Below, piece by piece: positions 34,701 to 43,590 of a stretch of DNA of 64,000 bases. The notes below the pieces were generated by a model. It was given only the letters and a program-made list of their open reading frames with translations, did no database searches and was not told where the DNA came from. Each line of letters opens with the position of its first letter. Position 1 is the stretch's first letter. The DNA is from Asterias rubens (Eukaryota; Echinodermata; Asteroidea; Forcipulatida; Asteriidae): NCBI RefSeq assembly GCF_902459465.1, contig NC_047083.1, forward strand, positions 10,407,526-10,471,525, written 5' to 3'. The position numbers and the translations under genes are program-made.

Positions 34701-37700
34701 CGTTTTGAATCTAGAGGTCGTTGGTTCAAGTATCACTCCAGTCAATTGTTCTTTGTTCAAACTCAGTTCTTCTACAATGAATTATTACTGTTTTATTTAA
34801 AGCTGGCAGGCTGAATTGTAATACAGATTTACAATAAAAATATAAAAATACAGCCAAATGTATATATACTTTGGGAACATTACAAAATTTAAAAGCAATA
34901 GACAATAGTTTCGTAAAAAAAAAATATATATATATAACTCGGAAAATACAAACTTAGAAGTACACTTAACTATCAATCTAGACAAAAATCAACAAACACC
35001 ATAACAAACAAGCAAACAAACAAACAACCCAACAAACAAACAACCCAACAAACAAACAACCCAACAAACAAACATGGCATTTTAATCACACAAACCTAAA
35101 AACATCCTAGAGCTACTAGTGACACAAAACTACAAAATCTACAAATTGAAACAAGAAGAAGTAGAATACGCCAAAGACAACTCTAAAGAAACAGAAGATG
35201 GATTGCAATACAGAAAATACAGATTGCAATACGCGTCATTGACCGCCATCTTTGATGTAAAACAATGGACATGTGTAGGCGCTACGGCCGACTCTCAGCC
35301 AATGAAAGTGCACAATTGATCAAAGATGGCATCTGATGATGCGTAATGCAATCCATCTATTATGAGCGGAATGGTTCAGACTCACTTGATGTGGTGAGAG
35401 GTGATCTTGGTGAAGATGTTGCACTCCTTTGGTCAACATCTTGAGTCTAAAAATAGATCAGATATATTTATTATTAGAATCATTGTTTACTTAGTGTATT
35501 TCACCACATGCATAAAATAACAAACCTGTGAAAATATGAACTCAATTGGTCGTCGAAGTTGCGAGATAATAATGAAAGAAAAACACCCTTATCGCATGAA
35601 GTTGTGTGCTTTCAGATGCTTGATTTCTTTCTCAAAAAGCCTAAGCCTCCTCATCCGAAGGATGTGTAATCAAAATAAATAAACTAAATAAATAATGATG
35701 ACTGTATTTACCATCCGTGTTCTTAGAGGTAATAATCTCGGCTGAGCTATCCCTCCATGATTCCTTGAGCTCGGTCTGGAACGGCTCTCTAACGATGACA
35801 CAGTCTTATGAAAAACCTCTTCCTCATCTTCAGTTGATTTCTTGGGGGATTTATCCTGCAAATGTTGAAGCTGTAGAGGGGGTACTACTGGTCCTCCATG
35901 GACAGGTGAAGAAAGGGATTCTGATGATGAGGATAGGGCATCCATATCTAACCTGAATATTAAAGGAGAAACAAGAATCAACGATTTAATTAATGTCAAA
36001 TTTGCATCGGGGATAAAAACTATTAATTTTTGTTTTACCCCTTTACATCGCTGTGTGTAAGCAATGTATGCTCAGTGCTTTCTCGATCTCTGTTTAAAGA
36101 AAAAATTACAGTCATATTACTCGGGTTGGATTCATACCCACGACTCTTGCAGTTCTAGAGCAGTGTCATACCAACTAGACTACCGAGATTGACCGGTAGC
36201 TAGAGGCAGTTCTAATCCGACTGTAACAATTTAATTGATGTTAAATTTGCATCGGTAATAAAGAATGTTCAATTTGACTTGATGAACTTATTCTAATATT
36301 GGTCTGGTACCTTGTATCCCTCATCTGGTCCCTTAATGCTGATGCTGTACTGCTGTGCTGAAGTTTCATTCCAGAACTACCAGCACCAGCCTCCAATCCA
36401 TCTGCTGCATCATTGTTTGTATCCGTTTCCTTGGCAACATCAAAACCTCTTGGAGTTTGGTTTGGTGTCTTGTAAGGTTTATATGGATACTGAAATGAAA
36501 ATAGAATCACATTTAACACCATTTTATTGTGAGGTTAAACACTCTCAATTTTTCCCCAACTTTCATAACTTTCATGAGCAATCTTTCTATAAAAACAAAA
36601 ATGCGTAAACAAAAATGAATATGACATCGCATGCTTTGAACTGTGCCCTTGAAGGGCACAGCAATTTTCCTCTGGTAATAATAATAATAATAATACACGG
36701 TTTTTATATAGCGCTTTTTCACGGGGTGTCTCAAAGCGCTTCCGACATTATTACCCCTGGTCACTGGGCCTTAAATCATTCCTTAAACCATCTCAGCTCC
36801 CTGGGGAGTATACAGCCTGTGCGACAATTATATGCGCTACATGGCTAAACCAATCACAAGAACCATCTCTGCCCTCACAGGTACCCATTTACCCCTGGGT
36901 GGAGAGAAGCAATTATAGTTAAGTGTCTTAGTGACACTCTTAGTGTCCTAGTCTTAAGTGTTAAGTGCTCAGGGACACAAGTGTCACGACCTTGATTTGA
37001 ACCCACACTCTGCTGAACAGAAGCATCAGAGCTTGAGTTCGGTGCTCTTATCCACTCGGCCACGACACCCCCACAAGGGGCACATCTATGAGGAAAACAA
37101 TTCAATTGTATTGAAACCTTGCAAAGGGCACCACATCAAAAGCACAGGGCAACACCAAGCAATTGCTTTGGGTGCAGTGGGTTAATTCAAGGCCCAACAT
37201 CAAAGCCCCCTTATTCAGATATTCTTGCATGGTTCAATTATGTCTTCCAGACTGAGTTTCTTCTCACCTTCTGTTGATGTTGTAGCATCTTTAATGTATC
37301 CATGTCCATCGTTCCATCTCGAGACGTCTTCACTGGACGACGGCAACAGATACAAAAACAACAGCAACATGCAAGAAAGAAGAAACCACTCAGACCACTA
37401 ACTAGAAGGATGATCCAAACATAGCTACTCGCTGGAGCTGGAGGAGTCGTCATGACAACATCAGGCGGAATTACTTCTGTATGAAAAAGGAAGGTTTATT
37501 TAGATGTTAAATTTGCATCAGGGATAAAGAATATTAATTGTAGGTTTACCCTACACCGATGTGTACCGATGTGTGTTAGTACTGTATACTCAGTACTTTC
37601 CCCAGCTCTGTGAAACAAATCACAGGCATATTACTCAAGTTGGATTCACATTCACAACCTTTGCAATTCTAGAGCAGTGTCTTACCAACTATAGACCACC

Positions 37701-40700
37701 GAGATTGCCCGGTAGCTAGAGGCAGTTCAAATATTCAATTTGCATCAGGGATAAATAACATGCATTTTTTTATTTTACCCATATACACCGATGTGTGTTA
37801 GCACTGGCACTAGTCAGTACTTTCCTGAGTTCTGTAAAAAAAAATCCCAGGCATATTATTTGGGTGGAATTCAGACCCATTCCAGATTTGAAATGAATGA
37901 CTCACCAATAGGATTTGTCTCCACCACAACTCCAAGATAAAACGTTAACTCTGTAAGCGTTAATTCATCAAATATTGCTTTGGACTCCGTCGCTTGTATA
38001 CTTCCACTTTCCACAGCAATGTAAAATACGATGACAACATTTACTGCATAGGTGGGGTCACGGGCTATCTCAACAATCTAAAAAAGGGTGGAGGGGAAAG
38101 GGGGGTTAACATACACTCTTACTAGAAACCTCCGTTCAGCTACACAATGTAGTAATCCCTAATATTGCACGCACCAAAACATACGGTCAACGTTGTTTTA
38201 AAGTTGCTGCACCTTATTTATGGAACAATCTCCCTCTACACATCAAACAAGCCACCTCTATCTCAAGTTTAAAGACTCTTCTCAAAACATTTATGTTCAA
38301 TTCATCGTATACATAATTATTCCTTCGATCCTCTGAGCGCTTAGAAACTTTCTTTTGGAGGTGAAGGTGCTTTAGAAATGCAGTTGTTATTATTATTATT
38401 TAACAAGATGACAATATCAAAAGGTGGGTTAGAAAACACAGTTTTGAGTTTGGCTTATATCTGTTTCGGGAAACGTCATGTTTTTCTCTATAATAATGGG
38501 GACTTTTGGGACAGTATTCTTTAACTGGGCAGTATTCTTTAACTCGGCAGTATGTTTTACCTGGGCAGTGTTGCCATCGACTGTCATAGCTCTTTTCTTG
38601 CGTCTATAAAGCAGTGGGTCATTATCAGGATTGAGTTTGTCAAGAAGATTCTGAATTTCGGCTTCTCTGTCGTCTCGTCGAGTCTTTCCCTCGGTATAAG
38701 CAAGAGCTAGACTTAACTCTAGAGTAGAAATGAAATCATCAGTCGTGATGTCTGTGACTTCAGGAACAATGACATCTGCAAAGAAGACAATTAATGGGTC
38801 ATTTGTATTTTAATTTATATATTTGTTGGTCTGGCTTGTTATTTCTAATAGTTTGAAAATCCCAAAACAAATTAATTTATGTTGCAGGATTTTTGCCAAG
38901 CACTTGAAATTTTGGGCCGATATGCAAAAGAAGAAAAAAAGAGCTAGTTACACGCAAAAAGATACAGCTGTTCCAATCAATCAACACGTATTGTGTTTCC
39001 TGCATGTCAAGTTTGCTTGGAGGCTATAACACACGCCCTCCTGGAAATGAAAAACAAAGAACGTCTGCATCCCATACAGGCTTAGAAATTGAGCCATGCC
39101 ATATCCCAATTCAGCCTTTGGCCTTGTACGAAATTATAGGTGCCAGGAAGCGATATACTTTTCTATATTCCACTCTCCTCTCTTGTATGAAAACTAATGT
39201 TAGAATAATTAACTTTGTATTAACTCACCCACAGTAAGCCGGAATGGTCTCGTTGAATAAGACTCGTCAAGTGTTGGAGAAGTTGTTCCAGACAATGTCC
39301 TTGGATTAGCTGAACCAGACAATGATGTCAGAGAAGTTGTACCAGGCAACGTTGTTGGAGAAGTTGTACCAGACAATGTTGTTGGCGAAGTTGTACCAGA
39401 CAATGTCGTTGGATAAGTTGTAACAGTCCATGGTGTTGGAGAAGTTGTTCCAGACAATGTCATTGGATTAGCTGAACCAGACAACGTTGTTGGAGAAGTT
39501 GTACCGGACAACGTTGACATCAGATCTGTTGATGTCTTTGTTGCCATGACTACTCCGGATGATCCATTACTTAAAAGCTTTCTACTTGAAGATTGTCGCT
39601 GATCTGTTTGTGATATTTGAATAACGTTTGACATGGACGGAGTATAACTGTTATGTAGCGACAGCAAAGCAGAAAGTTGAAGCATTTCTGAAGATGAAGC
39701 GAGCTGAAATTGCATGGAAACACTAGAACTTCTTCTATCATCAGCAAAATATGAACTGGATGGATTATTGTTGATTGGTGAACTAAAGGATGATTGTACA
39801 AAGACTGGCGTCGAAAAAAACCCATCATTTATAAATTGACTCTCAGAGATGTAGCTTGGTGTCAAACTGGGGCTTGCTTGAAATACTGAAGTTTCAAAGT
39901 GTTCTGATGGCGTTATGGATTCAGTTCTTTTCATTTGTGTGATTGACGGTTCATTTGGTAAGAATGTTGAATAAAGCTGGTTGGATTGGGTTCCAAAGTG
40001 AACTGATGGCGTTATGGATTCAGTTCTTGTGACATGCGTCATAGATGGTTCATTTGGTAAGAATGTTGGATAAAGCTGGTTGGATTGGGTTCCAAAGTGA
40101 ACTGATTGGGTCGTGGTTTCAGTTGAATAATGGTGGGTTATAAGAGACTGGATAGGGGTCATTATCGAGGATTGTTTACCAGAGGGATTTGTGATTAATG
40201 AACTAACAAACGATGCATCTACAGAGCCAGATTGAAATGAACTGCTTGATTGAGAAAGATTGAATTGATACAAAGCAGATTGGGAAGAAGTTGTTACTTG
40301 CATACTACTAGATAAACTCAATGAAGTTAGCGATGGAGACTGTGTTATTGCATTATTAGCTGAAAGCAATGAAATAAAGCTTGGATCAGTAGCACTTTGA
40401 GCAAGGAAAGAGGATGATGGAGTATGGGTTGGCAAACTATTGAACTGTGTTGGGAGGGATGCAACCATACTGCTCTGTGTTAAAAGACTTAATGAATTAG
40501 TCTTTAAATGATTCAATGATGTCATTGTATCTGATGAGGAGATTCCCCTACTTGCATTTAGTTGTGATGAAAACAACACAGACTGTGTAGTTTCCATAAC
40601 TTTGCTCGTTTCAGAAACACGCCATGCTTGGTTTGTAGACTGTACTTCATCGTATTGTACTGTGCTTAAATAAAGAAACGACTCACTACTTGCAACTTGG

Positions 40701-42074
40701 TTCATCATGCTTGAGACTAAAGTCTCATATAAACGTTGCTCTTCGGTAACAGTCATCAATGAATGAATGTCTGTTGCCATAGTAACTACATCATCAACTT
40801 GGGTCATTAACGTTGGTGGTTGAGACAAACCTGAGCTGAGATATTCAGTAGTCTTAAGAATTGTACTTGATTGGTTGTATAACAAGCTGTTATCAAGCGT
40901 GACTCCAAGATCTGACGACAAAGTCTGCATTTGATCATCAATGATTGAAGTAAACAAACTTGGTGTTTTTAAGTTGGGACTGGAGATCATTTGAGATTCA
41001 CTAGCGTGATCTAAGCTCAAACCCATCCTAGTAGTTGATGTAAAGTCTGAGAAACTTGGAAAAAGGCCATCAGTTTGAAAAAGTGACGTGTCCTGATGAA
41101 GCTCATTGGACGTGAATGCTTTCAGAGATGGAGTTGGGTTTGGTGTTAATGAATCTTTGAGCTGAATACTTGAATGCCTCGTAGCAACTGTGTTCATAAC
41201 CGATTCCATTGGCGTTGCAAATATATTAATTTCTGACGACTGAACAGAACCAAGTTCTGTACTTAAAAACTGTGCCGAGTTCTTCGGTTGGTGGCTAAAA
41301 GACGAGCGGTCTGTTCCTGGTGGGGCTGATAATGATGATGTCATCGTCTTTGATGACATGGTAGGGTTAATAGATGAAAGTACTGATTTTTTACTATAAA
41401 GCATAGCGGATGATTGAGTAGGCAAGAAAGCTGCGTTGCTAGGAATTAAAGCTGGAGTTGACGAACCTTTGGACGACGCCAAACTTTGTGAGATGATCAT
41501 CTCATGATCTGAATTCACAGAGATTGATGACGGAATGACTTCAAGCAAATCTGTGGAATAAGAAATAATCACAATCAATGTTTTATTTTATTTTAAACTG
41601 CAAGTACCTGTATGGGATTAAAGGCATTGCATGGTGAGGTATCAATGTATAATTGGGTTGACAGTAACACCATGTGTCTATCTAGTGCGTAGTAGTAGTA
41701 GTACTTAATAGTGCTGGATAGATTGTTGTACAAAAAGCTGAATTTGTTTTGTGACATCAAAAAAAGTTTACACAATCAAAATGAGAATATCAAATGAGAT
41801 GAGATTATAAATTTGAATTGAAGTAGAATAAACACTAGTACATTGTACTCCTACGAGCTTCGTTCTGGTATCGTCTCCATGAATCGTTCGTGGAGAGGGT
41901 AGCAAAACAAACCTCATATAGTTCTAGGAGTAAATAATATGCATGACCATCACAATAATAAAGGACAGCAATATTTTGTTAACATAACCTACCTGATGAT
42001 GAGGTACCAGTAACCATGACAACCCACGTCCATGATGTCACCACCAGTGACATCACAAGCAAGGTTAGATGCAT
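19618..42074 (-). CDS. KIAA1549-like single-pass mucin-type membrane protein, complete
   Basis: Fourteen exons, all in phase, listed in coding order: 42074-41993, 41550-39229, 38775-38561, 38077-37906, 37476-37268, 36489-36311, 35952-35712, 35446-35386, 34547-34424, 33852-33735, 22711-22559, 22013-21961, 21428-21233, 20193-19618. They total 4701 bases, 1566 residues. Order: signal peptide (1-26), Ser/Thr-rich ectodomain (about 30-790), SEA-like juxtamembrane region (about 802-930) with RRKKR at 859-863, TM (about 949-975) ending in CCCCFCICC, and a cytoplasmic tail of about 590 residues. Architecture, length and tail features match my memory of the vertebrate KIAA1549/KIAA1549L family (human about 1950 and 1849 residues); gene structure is much surer than the name. 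Molecular function of that family is poorly known. Confidence 0.85.
20950..21103. mobile_element. Short inverted-repeat element (MITE-like), copy 1
   Basis: Arms ggccgccatctttgatg and catcaaggatggcggcc face each other, with outer gattgcgatgcacgtcgttg / gatgacgtatgttgcaattc. A second copy at 35200-35360 shares both arms, so this is a dispersed family. It lies in the last intron of the KIAA1549-like gene. Confidence 0.7.
22385..22498. repeat. Poly-C tracts
   Basis: Two long C runs (near 22395-22405 and 22483-22495) about 90 bp apart in similar contexts (tttggtggatgcccccc, tttgtggacccccccc), suggesting a local duplication. Length is likely unreliable in assembly. Confidence 0.6.
22969..23530. 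repeat. 42-bp tandem array built of two alternating 21-bp halves
   Basis: About 13 copies of 42 bp made from aagggttgtgacaatgttctc and aaggattgtgacagttttctc (each 21 bp), inside the 11-kb intron of the KIAA1549-like gene. Occasional extra t bases (ttttttctc) shift the frame, so the open frames seen on both strands are not maintained by selection. Confidence 0.95.
23780..24165. repeat. 31-bp tandem array
   Basis: About 12 copies of a 31-bp unit, aagtaactagcatggcaacc plus actgttccaat. The left copies are nearly identical and the right ones (23970-24160) diverge, with alternating tatcctaccaacc and tggcatgacaacc types. Intronic. Confidence 0.93.
24560..24785. repeat. Dispersed repeat of the 'ttcatagagctgcttaagca' family
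   Basis: Begins cccaatttcatagagttgct and contains several cttagcaaa/gcttaagcaa motifs. Related segments occur at about 9099-9292, 10508-10620, 11640-11815, 29455-29630, 32770-32945, 34130-34330, 57540-57770 and 60265-60510, in both orientations. Probably a short non-autonomous mobile element. Confidence 0.75.
24880..25310. repeat. Dispersed 'ggcaccaaggcaatgaccag' repeat, locally 85-bp tandem
   Basis: An 85-bp segment with catggaggcaatcacc starting at 25096, 25181 and 25266 is present about 2.7 times. Single or double copies of the same family are at about 20580-20735, 26040-26170, 51660-51800, 54395-54560, 59590-59750 and 60020-60240. Confidence 0.85.
26855..27150. repeat. Dispersed repeat with cagcgcttta / aaagcgctca palindrome
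   Basis: Starts with an imperfect palindrome (agcgctttatcacaccccta and taggggtgtatcaaagcgct) and continues into gcagccacagccaggaacac and acacatgggaccaaccactt. I recognise the latter kind of sequence as a widespread invertebrate repeat, but I cannot name it. Confidence 0.5.
29690..29790 (+). repeat. Histone-stem-loop-bearing dispersed repeat, copy 4
   Basis: Upstream hairpin cgatcagagcacactgatcg has a perfect 7-bp stem where other copies have cgagcag...ctgttcg, a paired change. The second hairpin at 29737-29752 is ggctcttctcagagcc, one loop base different from the canonical histone stem-loop, followed by accac. Confidence 0.8.
29818..30204. mobile_element. 390-bp terminal-inverted-repeat element (MITE-like)
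   Basis: Left end aaagacactggacactatcg and right end caatagtgtccactgccttt form terminal inverted repeats. Other copies: 13147-13532 (full), 32192-32361, 32457-32778, 35497-35628 and 18350-18417 (partial). No coding capacity, so it would need a transposase from elsewhere. Confidence 0.85.
30205..31366. other. Upstream region of the nested small gene, with local duplications
   Basis: Two related segments of about 180 bp (30855-31020 and 31030-31195) share cttttgcatttc-acaggtc and gaacatcatttgc-actaccatcac. Then three copies of a roughly 55-60 bp unit (gttgc-gataaacaagac-gtttgaattca) occupy 31205-31345. A good acceptor (catcttcag at 31343-31351) lies just before the start codon context, so at least one upstream untranslated exon is plausible. 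Confidence 0.55.
31367..31726 (+). CDS. Unrecognised 119-residue protein, nested in a minus-strand intron
   Basis: ATG at 31367 in context accaaagATGg, stop TGA at 31724-31726. Codon choice is markedly coding-like (many C/G third positions) against an AT-rich background. The product is mostly helical with a hydrophobic stretch (DLALLVMMLGQLMTDLC) and a charged C-terminal half (ETVQNTEAKNDTKPYENDVE) ending ASPVMSDMY. No signal peptide, transmembrane segment or familiar domain is seen, and I do not recognise the family. It lies in the 11-kb intron between KIAA1549-like exons 10 and 11, on the opposite strand. It could be the last exon of a longer plus-strand gene; upstream acceptors exist. Confidence 0.6.
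   Translation: METSSNNQQVILDTRANDFYMFFRSGTHHEVHDNLLKLSRHSNLDKHDLALLVMMLGQLMTDLCKRRQLLSDTNCRGALQTILETVQNTEAKNDTKPYENDVEEVMVILQASPVMSDMY
31706..32190 (+). repeat. Triplicated coding end and 3' UTR of the nested gene
   Basis: The segment beginning gttatgtcggatatgtattg (last codons VMSDMY and stop) recurs at about 31888 and 32050 as gttatgtctgatatgtattg and gttatgtctgattgatac. Each is followed by aactttcaaggccaac, cagttcactttg and ataaccagaaac. Spacing is 182 and 162 bp. The copies are more diverged than those of the other arrays, so the event is older. Confidence 0.85.
33135..33240. repeat. 25-bp short tandem repeat
   Basis: About four copies of aaatatctctttcatctcat plus ctcat. Intronic, no further signal. 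Confidence 0.8.
33735..36489 (-). CDS. KIAA1549-like exons 6-10: proximal cytoplasmic tail
   Basis: Exons 36489-36311, 35952-35712, 35446-35386, 34547-34424 and 33852-33735. The tail is polar, with Tyr/Pro (YPYKPYKTPNQTPRG), acidic/Ser stretches (STEDEEEVFHKTVSSLESRS), a helical piece (EGEELKRLYQAAQNEISQIL) and a Lys-rich piece (KKGKSSKRKCVEKE). Phases at the five junctions agree. Introns carry tRNA-derived SINE copies and a pseudo-tRNA-like box. Confidence 0.88.
34668..34745 (+). other. tRNA-derived SINE head or tRNA pseudogene
   Basis: An A-box-like segment taactcagttggtagagcgc and a B-box-like segment ggttcaagtatc are spaced as in a tRNA, but the acceptor ends do not pair. The same B-box context (ggaggtcgttggttcaa) occurs inverted at about 45925-45960, so this is a dispersed tRNA-derived element rather than a working tRNA gene. 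Confidence 0.5.
35200..35360. mobile_element. Short inverted-repeat element (MITE-like), copy 2
   Basis: Outer ends atggattgcaata and gcgtaatgcaatccat, inner arms ccgccatctttgatg and atcaaagatggc. Same family as 20950-21103. Lies between KIAA1549-like exons 8 and 9. Confidence 0.75.
35978..36258 (-). mobile_element. tRNA-derived SINE, copy 1
   Basis: Read on minus, a tRNA-like head (ggtagtctagttggtatgac ... ggtatgaatcc) is followed by a conserved body (gtactgag..., aacacacatcggtgta) and an end gatgcaaatttaac. Related copies: about 37500-37735, 37736-37880 (partial) and 61566-61660 (body only). The duplicated ends taaatttgcatcgg flank this copy. Confidence 0.7.
36679..37071 (-). mobile_element. 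tRNA-Ser/Leu-like SINE with (ATT)n tail
   Basis: On minus the head reads gtgtcgtggccgagtggata and continues to gtgggttcaaatcaagg, a tRNA-like A and B box with a long variable region. The 3' end carries agcgctttgagacaccccgt, a second agcgct, tataaaaaccgtg and then (ATT)n. This tail resembles that of the LINE fragment at 38116-38400. Confidence 0.8.
37268..37476 (-). CDS. KIAA1549-like exon 5: transmembrane segment
   Basis: Encodes VIPPDVVMTTPPAPASSYVW, then a hydrophobic span (IILLVSGLSGFFFLACCCCF) with seven cysteines at the cytoplasmic side followed by RRPVKTSRDG. The cysteine cluster next to Arg-Arg is a likely palmitoylation site, by analogy. Ends QHQQK in phase 0. Confidence 0.93.
37500..37880 (-). 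mobile_element. tRNA-derived SINE, copies 2 and 3 (adjacent)
   Basis: A full copy at about 37500-37735 (tail-to-head on plus: gatgttaaatttgcatcagg to gagattgcccggtagctaga) is followed directly by a second, partial copy starting atttgcatcagggataaata. Located between KIAA1549-like exons 4 and 5. Confidence 0.75.
37906..38775 (-). CDS. KIAA1549-like exons 3-4: SEA-like region with basic cleavage-like site
   Basis: Exon 38775-38561 encodes DVIVPEVTDITTDDFISTLE and then LLYRRKKRAMTV; exon 38077-37906 continues IVEIARDPTYAVNVVIVFYI and TELTFYLGVVVETNPIE. Alternating strands and helices next to the membrane resemble a SEA or ferredoxin-like juxtamembrane module. RRKKR followed by Ala is a good fit to the furin R-x-K/R-R rule, so the ectodomain may be cut but held. 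Both inferences rest on sequence pattern only. Confidence 0.85.
38116..38402 (+). mobile_element. 3' end of a non-LTR retrotransposon (L2/CR1-type) ORF2
   Basis: Frame from about 38149 encodes ARTKTYGQRCFKVAAPYLWN then NLPLHIKQATSISSFKTLLK and TAA at 38314-38316, the characteristic C-terminus of L2/CR1-like reverse transcriptase proteins. Just upstream RNLRSATQ is in another frame, so a one-base indel is present near 38140-38150. The 3' UTR contains gagcgcttagaaactttc and ends in (TTA)n. It is a dead 5'-truncated copy. Confidence 0.85.
39229..41550 (-). CDS. KIAA1549-like exon 2: large Ser/Thr-rich ectodomain
   Basis: A single 2322-bp exon encoding a low-complexity, Ser/Thr/Gln/Pro-rich ectodomain expected to be O-glycosylated. 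Near its 3' end (39240-39510) is a short repeat of SGTTSPTTL type, about 10-11 residues per unit; upstream a roughly 40-residue unit (HFGTQSNQLYxTFLPNEPS) occurs twice (about 39955-40110). It ends RPFRLTV and one base of the next Asp codon. The frame is open throughout. Confidence 0.92.
41993..42074 (-). CDS. KIAA1549-like exon 1: start codon and signal peptide
   Basis: ATG at 42074 opens MHLTLLVMSLVVTSWTWVVM, a hydrophobic secretory signal, followed by VTGTSSS and a gtaggt donor after one base of the next codon. The next exon starts AT TTG CTT, completing GAT (Asp). No TATA-like element is convincing upstream. Confidence 0.9.
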
Positions 42075-42623
42075 GTTGCTGATTTCCTTATGCTTGGCTT
42101 GCTGGACGATCACATTCAGTGTATACAGCCAACATCACATTTCTTGCGCTTGCTCTCTTTGACAAGACGTCTTGAAGTTGAAATGAATCTCTCTGGCTGT
42201 GTTTTACATCTCTTGCTTGAATATGTCCGTCTCTCTGACTCTGGACATGCTGGACAACCCTGCTGAGTGAAGTTCTGATTGGTTAATTTAAATTAAACTT
42301 GGATAACTTTCCATATTGTGGCGCCACCACTTTTTCACTCATTTTTACAAAAAGGGGATCTTTAGGAACTATCTATGTCTACTATAGACTTTCCTTTTTA
42401 AATATCAGTTCAATCCCAGTCCCACAGTCCACACTGCCAACTGCACCGTGAAGCCAGCAGCAGGACTTTCAACTTTTGCATCCATCAATTCAATCCATCC
42501 CATGATCCATCCAATGGAAAAGAGCACAACTTTTGCAATTTGCTATTTTATTTAATTATTATATATATATGTGTATAGCATATATCCCACCCTACAATTT
42601 TGAGATAACTTTCCGTATTATAA
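42075..42623. other. 5' flank of the KIAA1549-like gene
   Basis: Presumed 5' UTR and promoter region on minus. No TATA box or clear initiator is convincing. It contains a half copy of the gcgccaccactttttcactc element (42318-42360) seen complete at 42917-43020. Confidence 0.4.
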
Positions 42624-42762
42624 GTTATCACACAAGCGCAAGTGGAATACGGAAAAATATAGCGCTTCTGCGTCCCATATCCAACGAGGCCGAAGGCCGA
42701 GTTGGACATGGGACGCAGACGCGCTATATCTTCCGTATTTCCACGAGCGCGCGTGTGATAAC
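42624..42762. mobile_element. Foldback element with arms of about 62 bp
   Basis: gttatcacacaagcgcaagt on the left matches, inverted, gagcgcgcgtgtgataac on the right; the arms continue through atacggaa, atatagcgc and ctgcgtcccat to tccaac/gttgga. The loop (gaggccgaaggccga) can itself pair. It would form a long hairpin, about 550 bp upstream of the KIAA1549-like start codon. Confidence 0.9.
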
Positions 42763-42916
42763 GTATTTATCTTCAAGCAAACTTGGCGCGTGACATAGAA
42801 CACACAAGACGCATGGTAGTGATATTAGCCGTGCAATATAGGTTTTTATCACCACTCCATTCTGCCAATCTGATTGGAGGATTAGTAGCGCGTACTTCAA
42901 GATAATAATGTTACTT

Positions 42917-43020
42917 ATGGCGCCACCACTGTTTCACTCTTTTTTACAAAAAGGGATATATCAATCAGGTAAATTAGATACTATATTATTTTATTTCGAA
43001 TGAAAAAGTGGTGGCGCCAT
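42917..43020. mobile_element. Compact element with 14-bp perfect inverted ends
   Basis: Ends atggcgccaccact and agtggtggcgccat are exact inverted repeats; the similarity continues as tttca / tgaaa. A one-ended copy is at 42318-42360. About 104 bp, no coding capacity. Confidence 0.85.
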
Positions 43021-43401
43021 ACGGAAACTTTTCCCAATTTTATACAAAACAAGTGAAGGCATGTTGAGATGCACAAAATGAGGATTTGTTGCAAAGTTAA
43101 AAACTTAAAAATGATCTTAGTTAGTTTCTTACCCCGAATCTCGAAGGAAGTAAGTCTGCAAACATGCCATTTACATGCTGTCCAACCAAGGTCCACTTTC
43201 ATTCATCAAAGTCAATAACAACGCAACTATCTTTACAATAATAATATGGTAAAATGATGTAGAAATCAATGAGTAAAGGGAGCCAAATTCCGATTGTTTT
43301 TCGTTTTCTTATTTTATTCCTGCAGTGCTAATTTTTTGGTGTACCCGCCATTTTGTTAGCCCGCCCTCTATTGTCGAAGATGACCAAAACATTATTCTTC
43401 G

Positions 43402-43470
43402 TAGTCTGGTTCCCTGACCAAAGATTCTCTTGTTACTAGTTGGAGATTTTTGGGTCTGGGAACCAGACTA
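43402..43470. repeat. Inverted repeat, 69 bp
   Basis: tagtctggttccc and gggaaccagacta form a 13-bp perfect stem with extra pairing (tgacc/gggtc) inward. Probably another small foldback element. Confidence 0.85.
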
Positions 43471-43489
43471 TATTCTTCCGTCGTCGACT

Positions 43490-43590
43490 GTATAGCGCCC
43501 TCTAATTAGAGGGCGCTATATCGATTTCGCGATAAGAAACTGTATGTAATAGAGGGCGCTATATCGATTTCGCGATATTATAAGAAACTG
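43490..43590. repeat. Palindrome and 52-bp duplication with gcgccctct motif
   Basis: tagcgccctctaattagagggcgcta is a perfect palindrome (43492-43517 region). The following segment tagagggcgctatatcgatt ... aagaaactgta is then duplicated once with a small insertion. Confidence 0.85.

Noticed and set aside
34668-34745. Functional tRNA gene
   Set aside because: A- and B-box-like parts are present but acceptor and T stems do not pair, and a related fragment occurs at 45925-45960.
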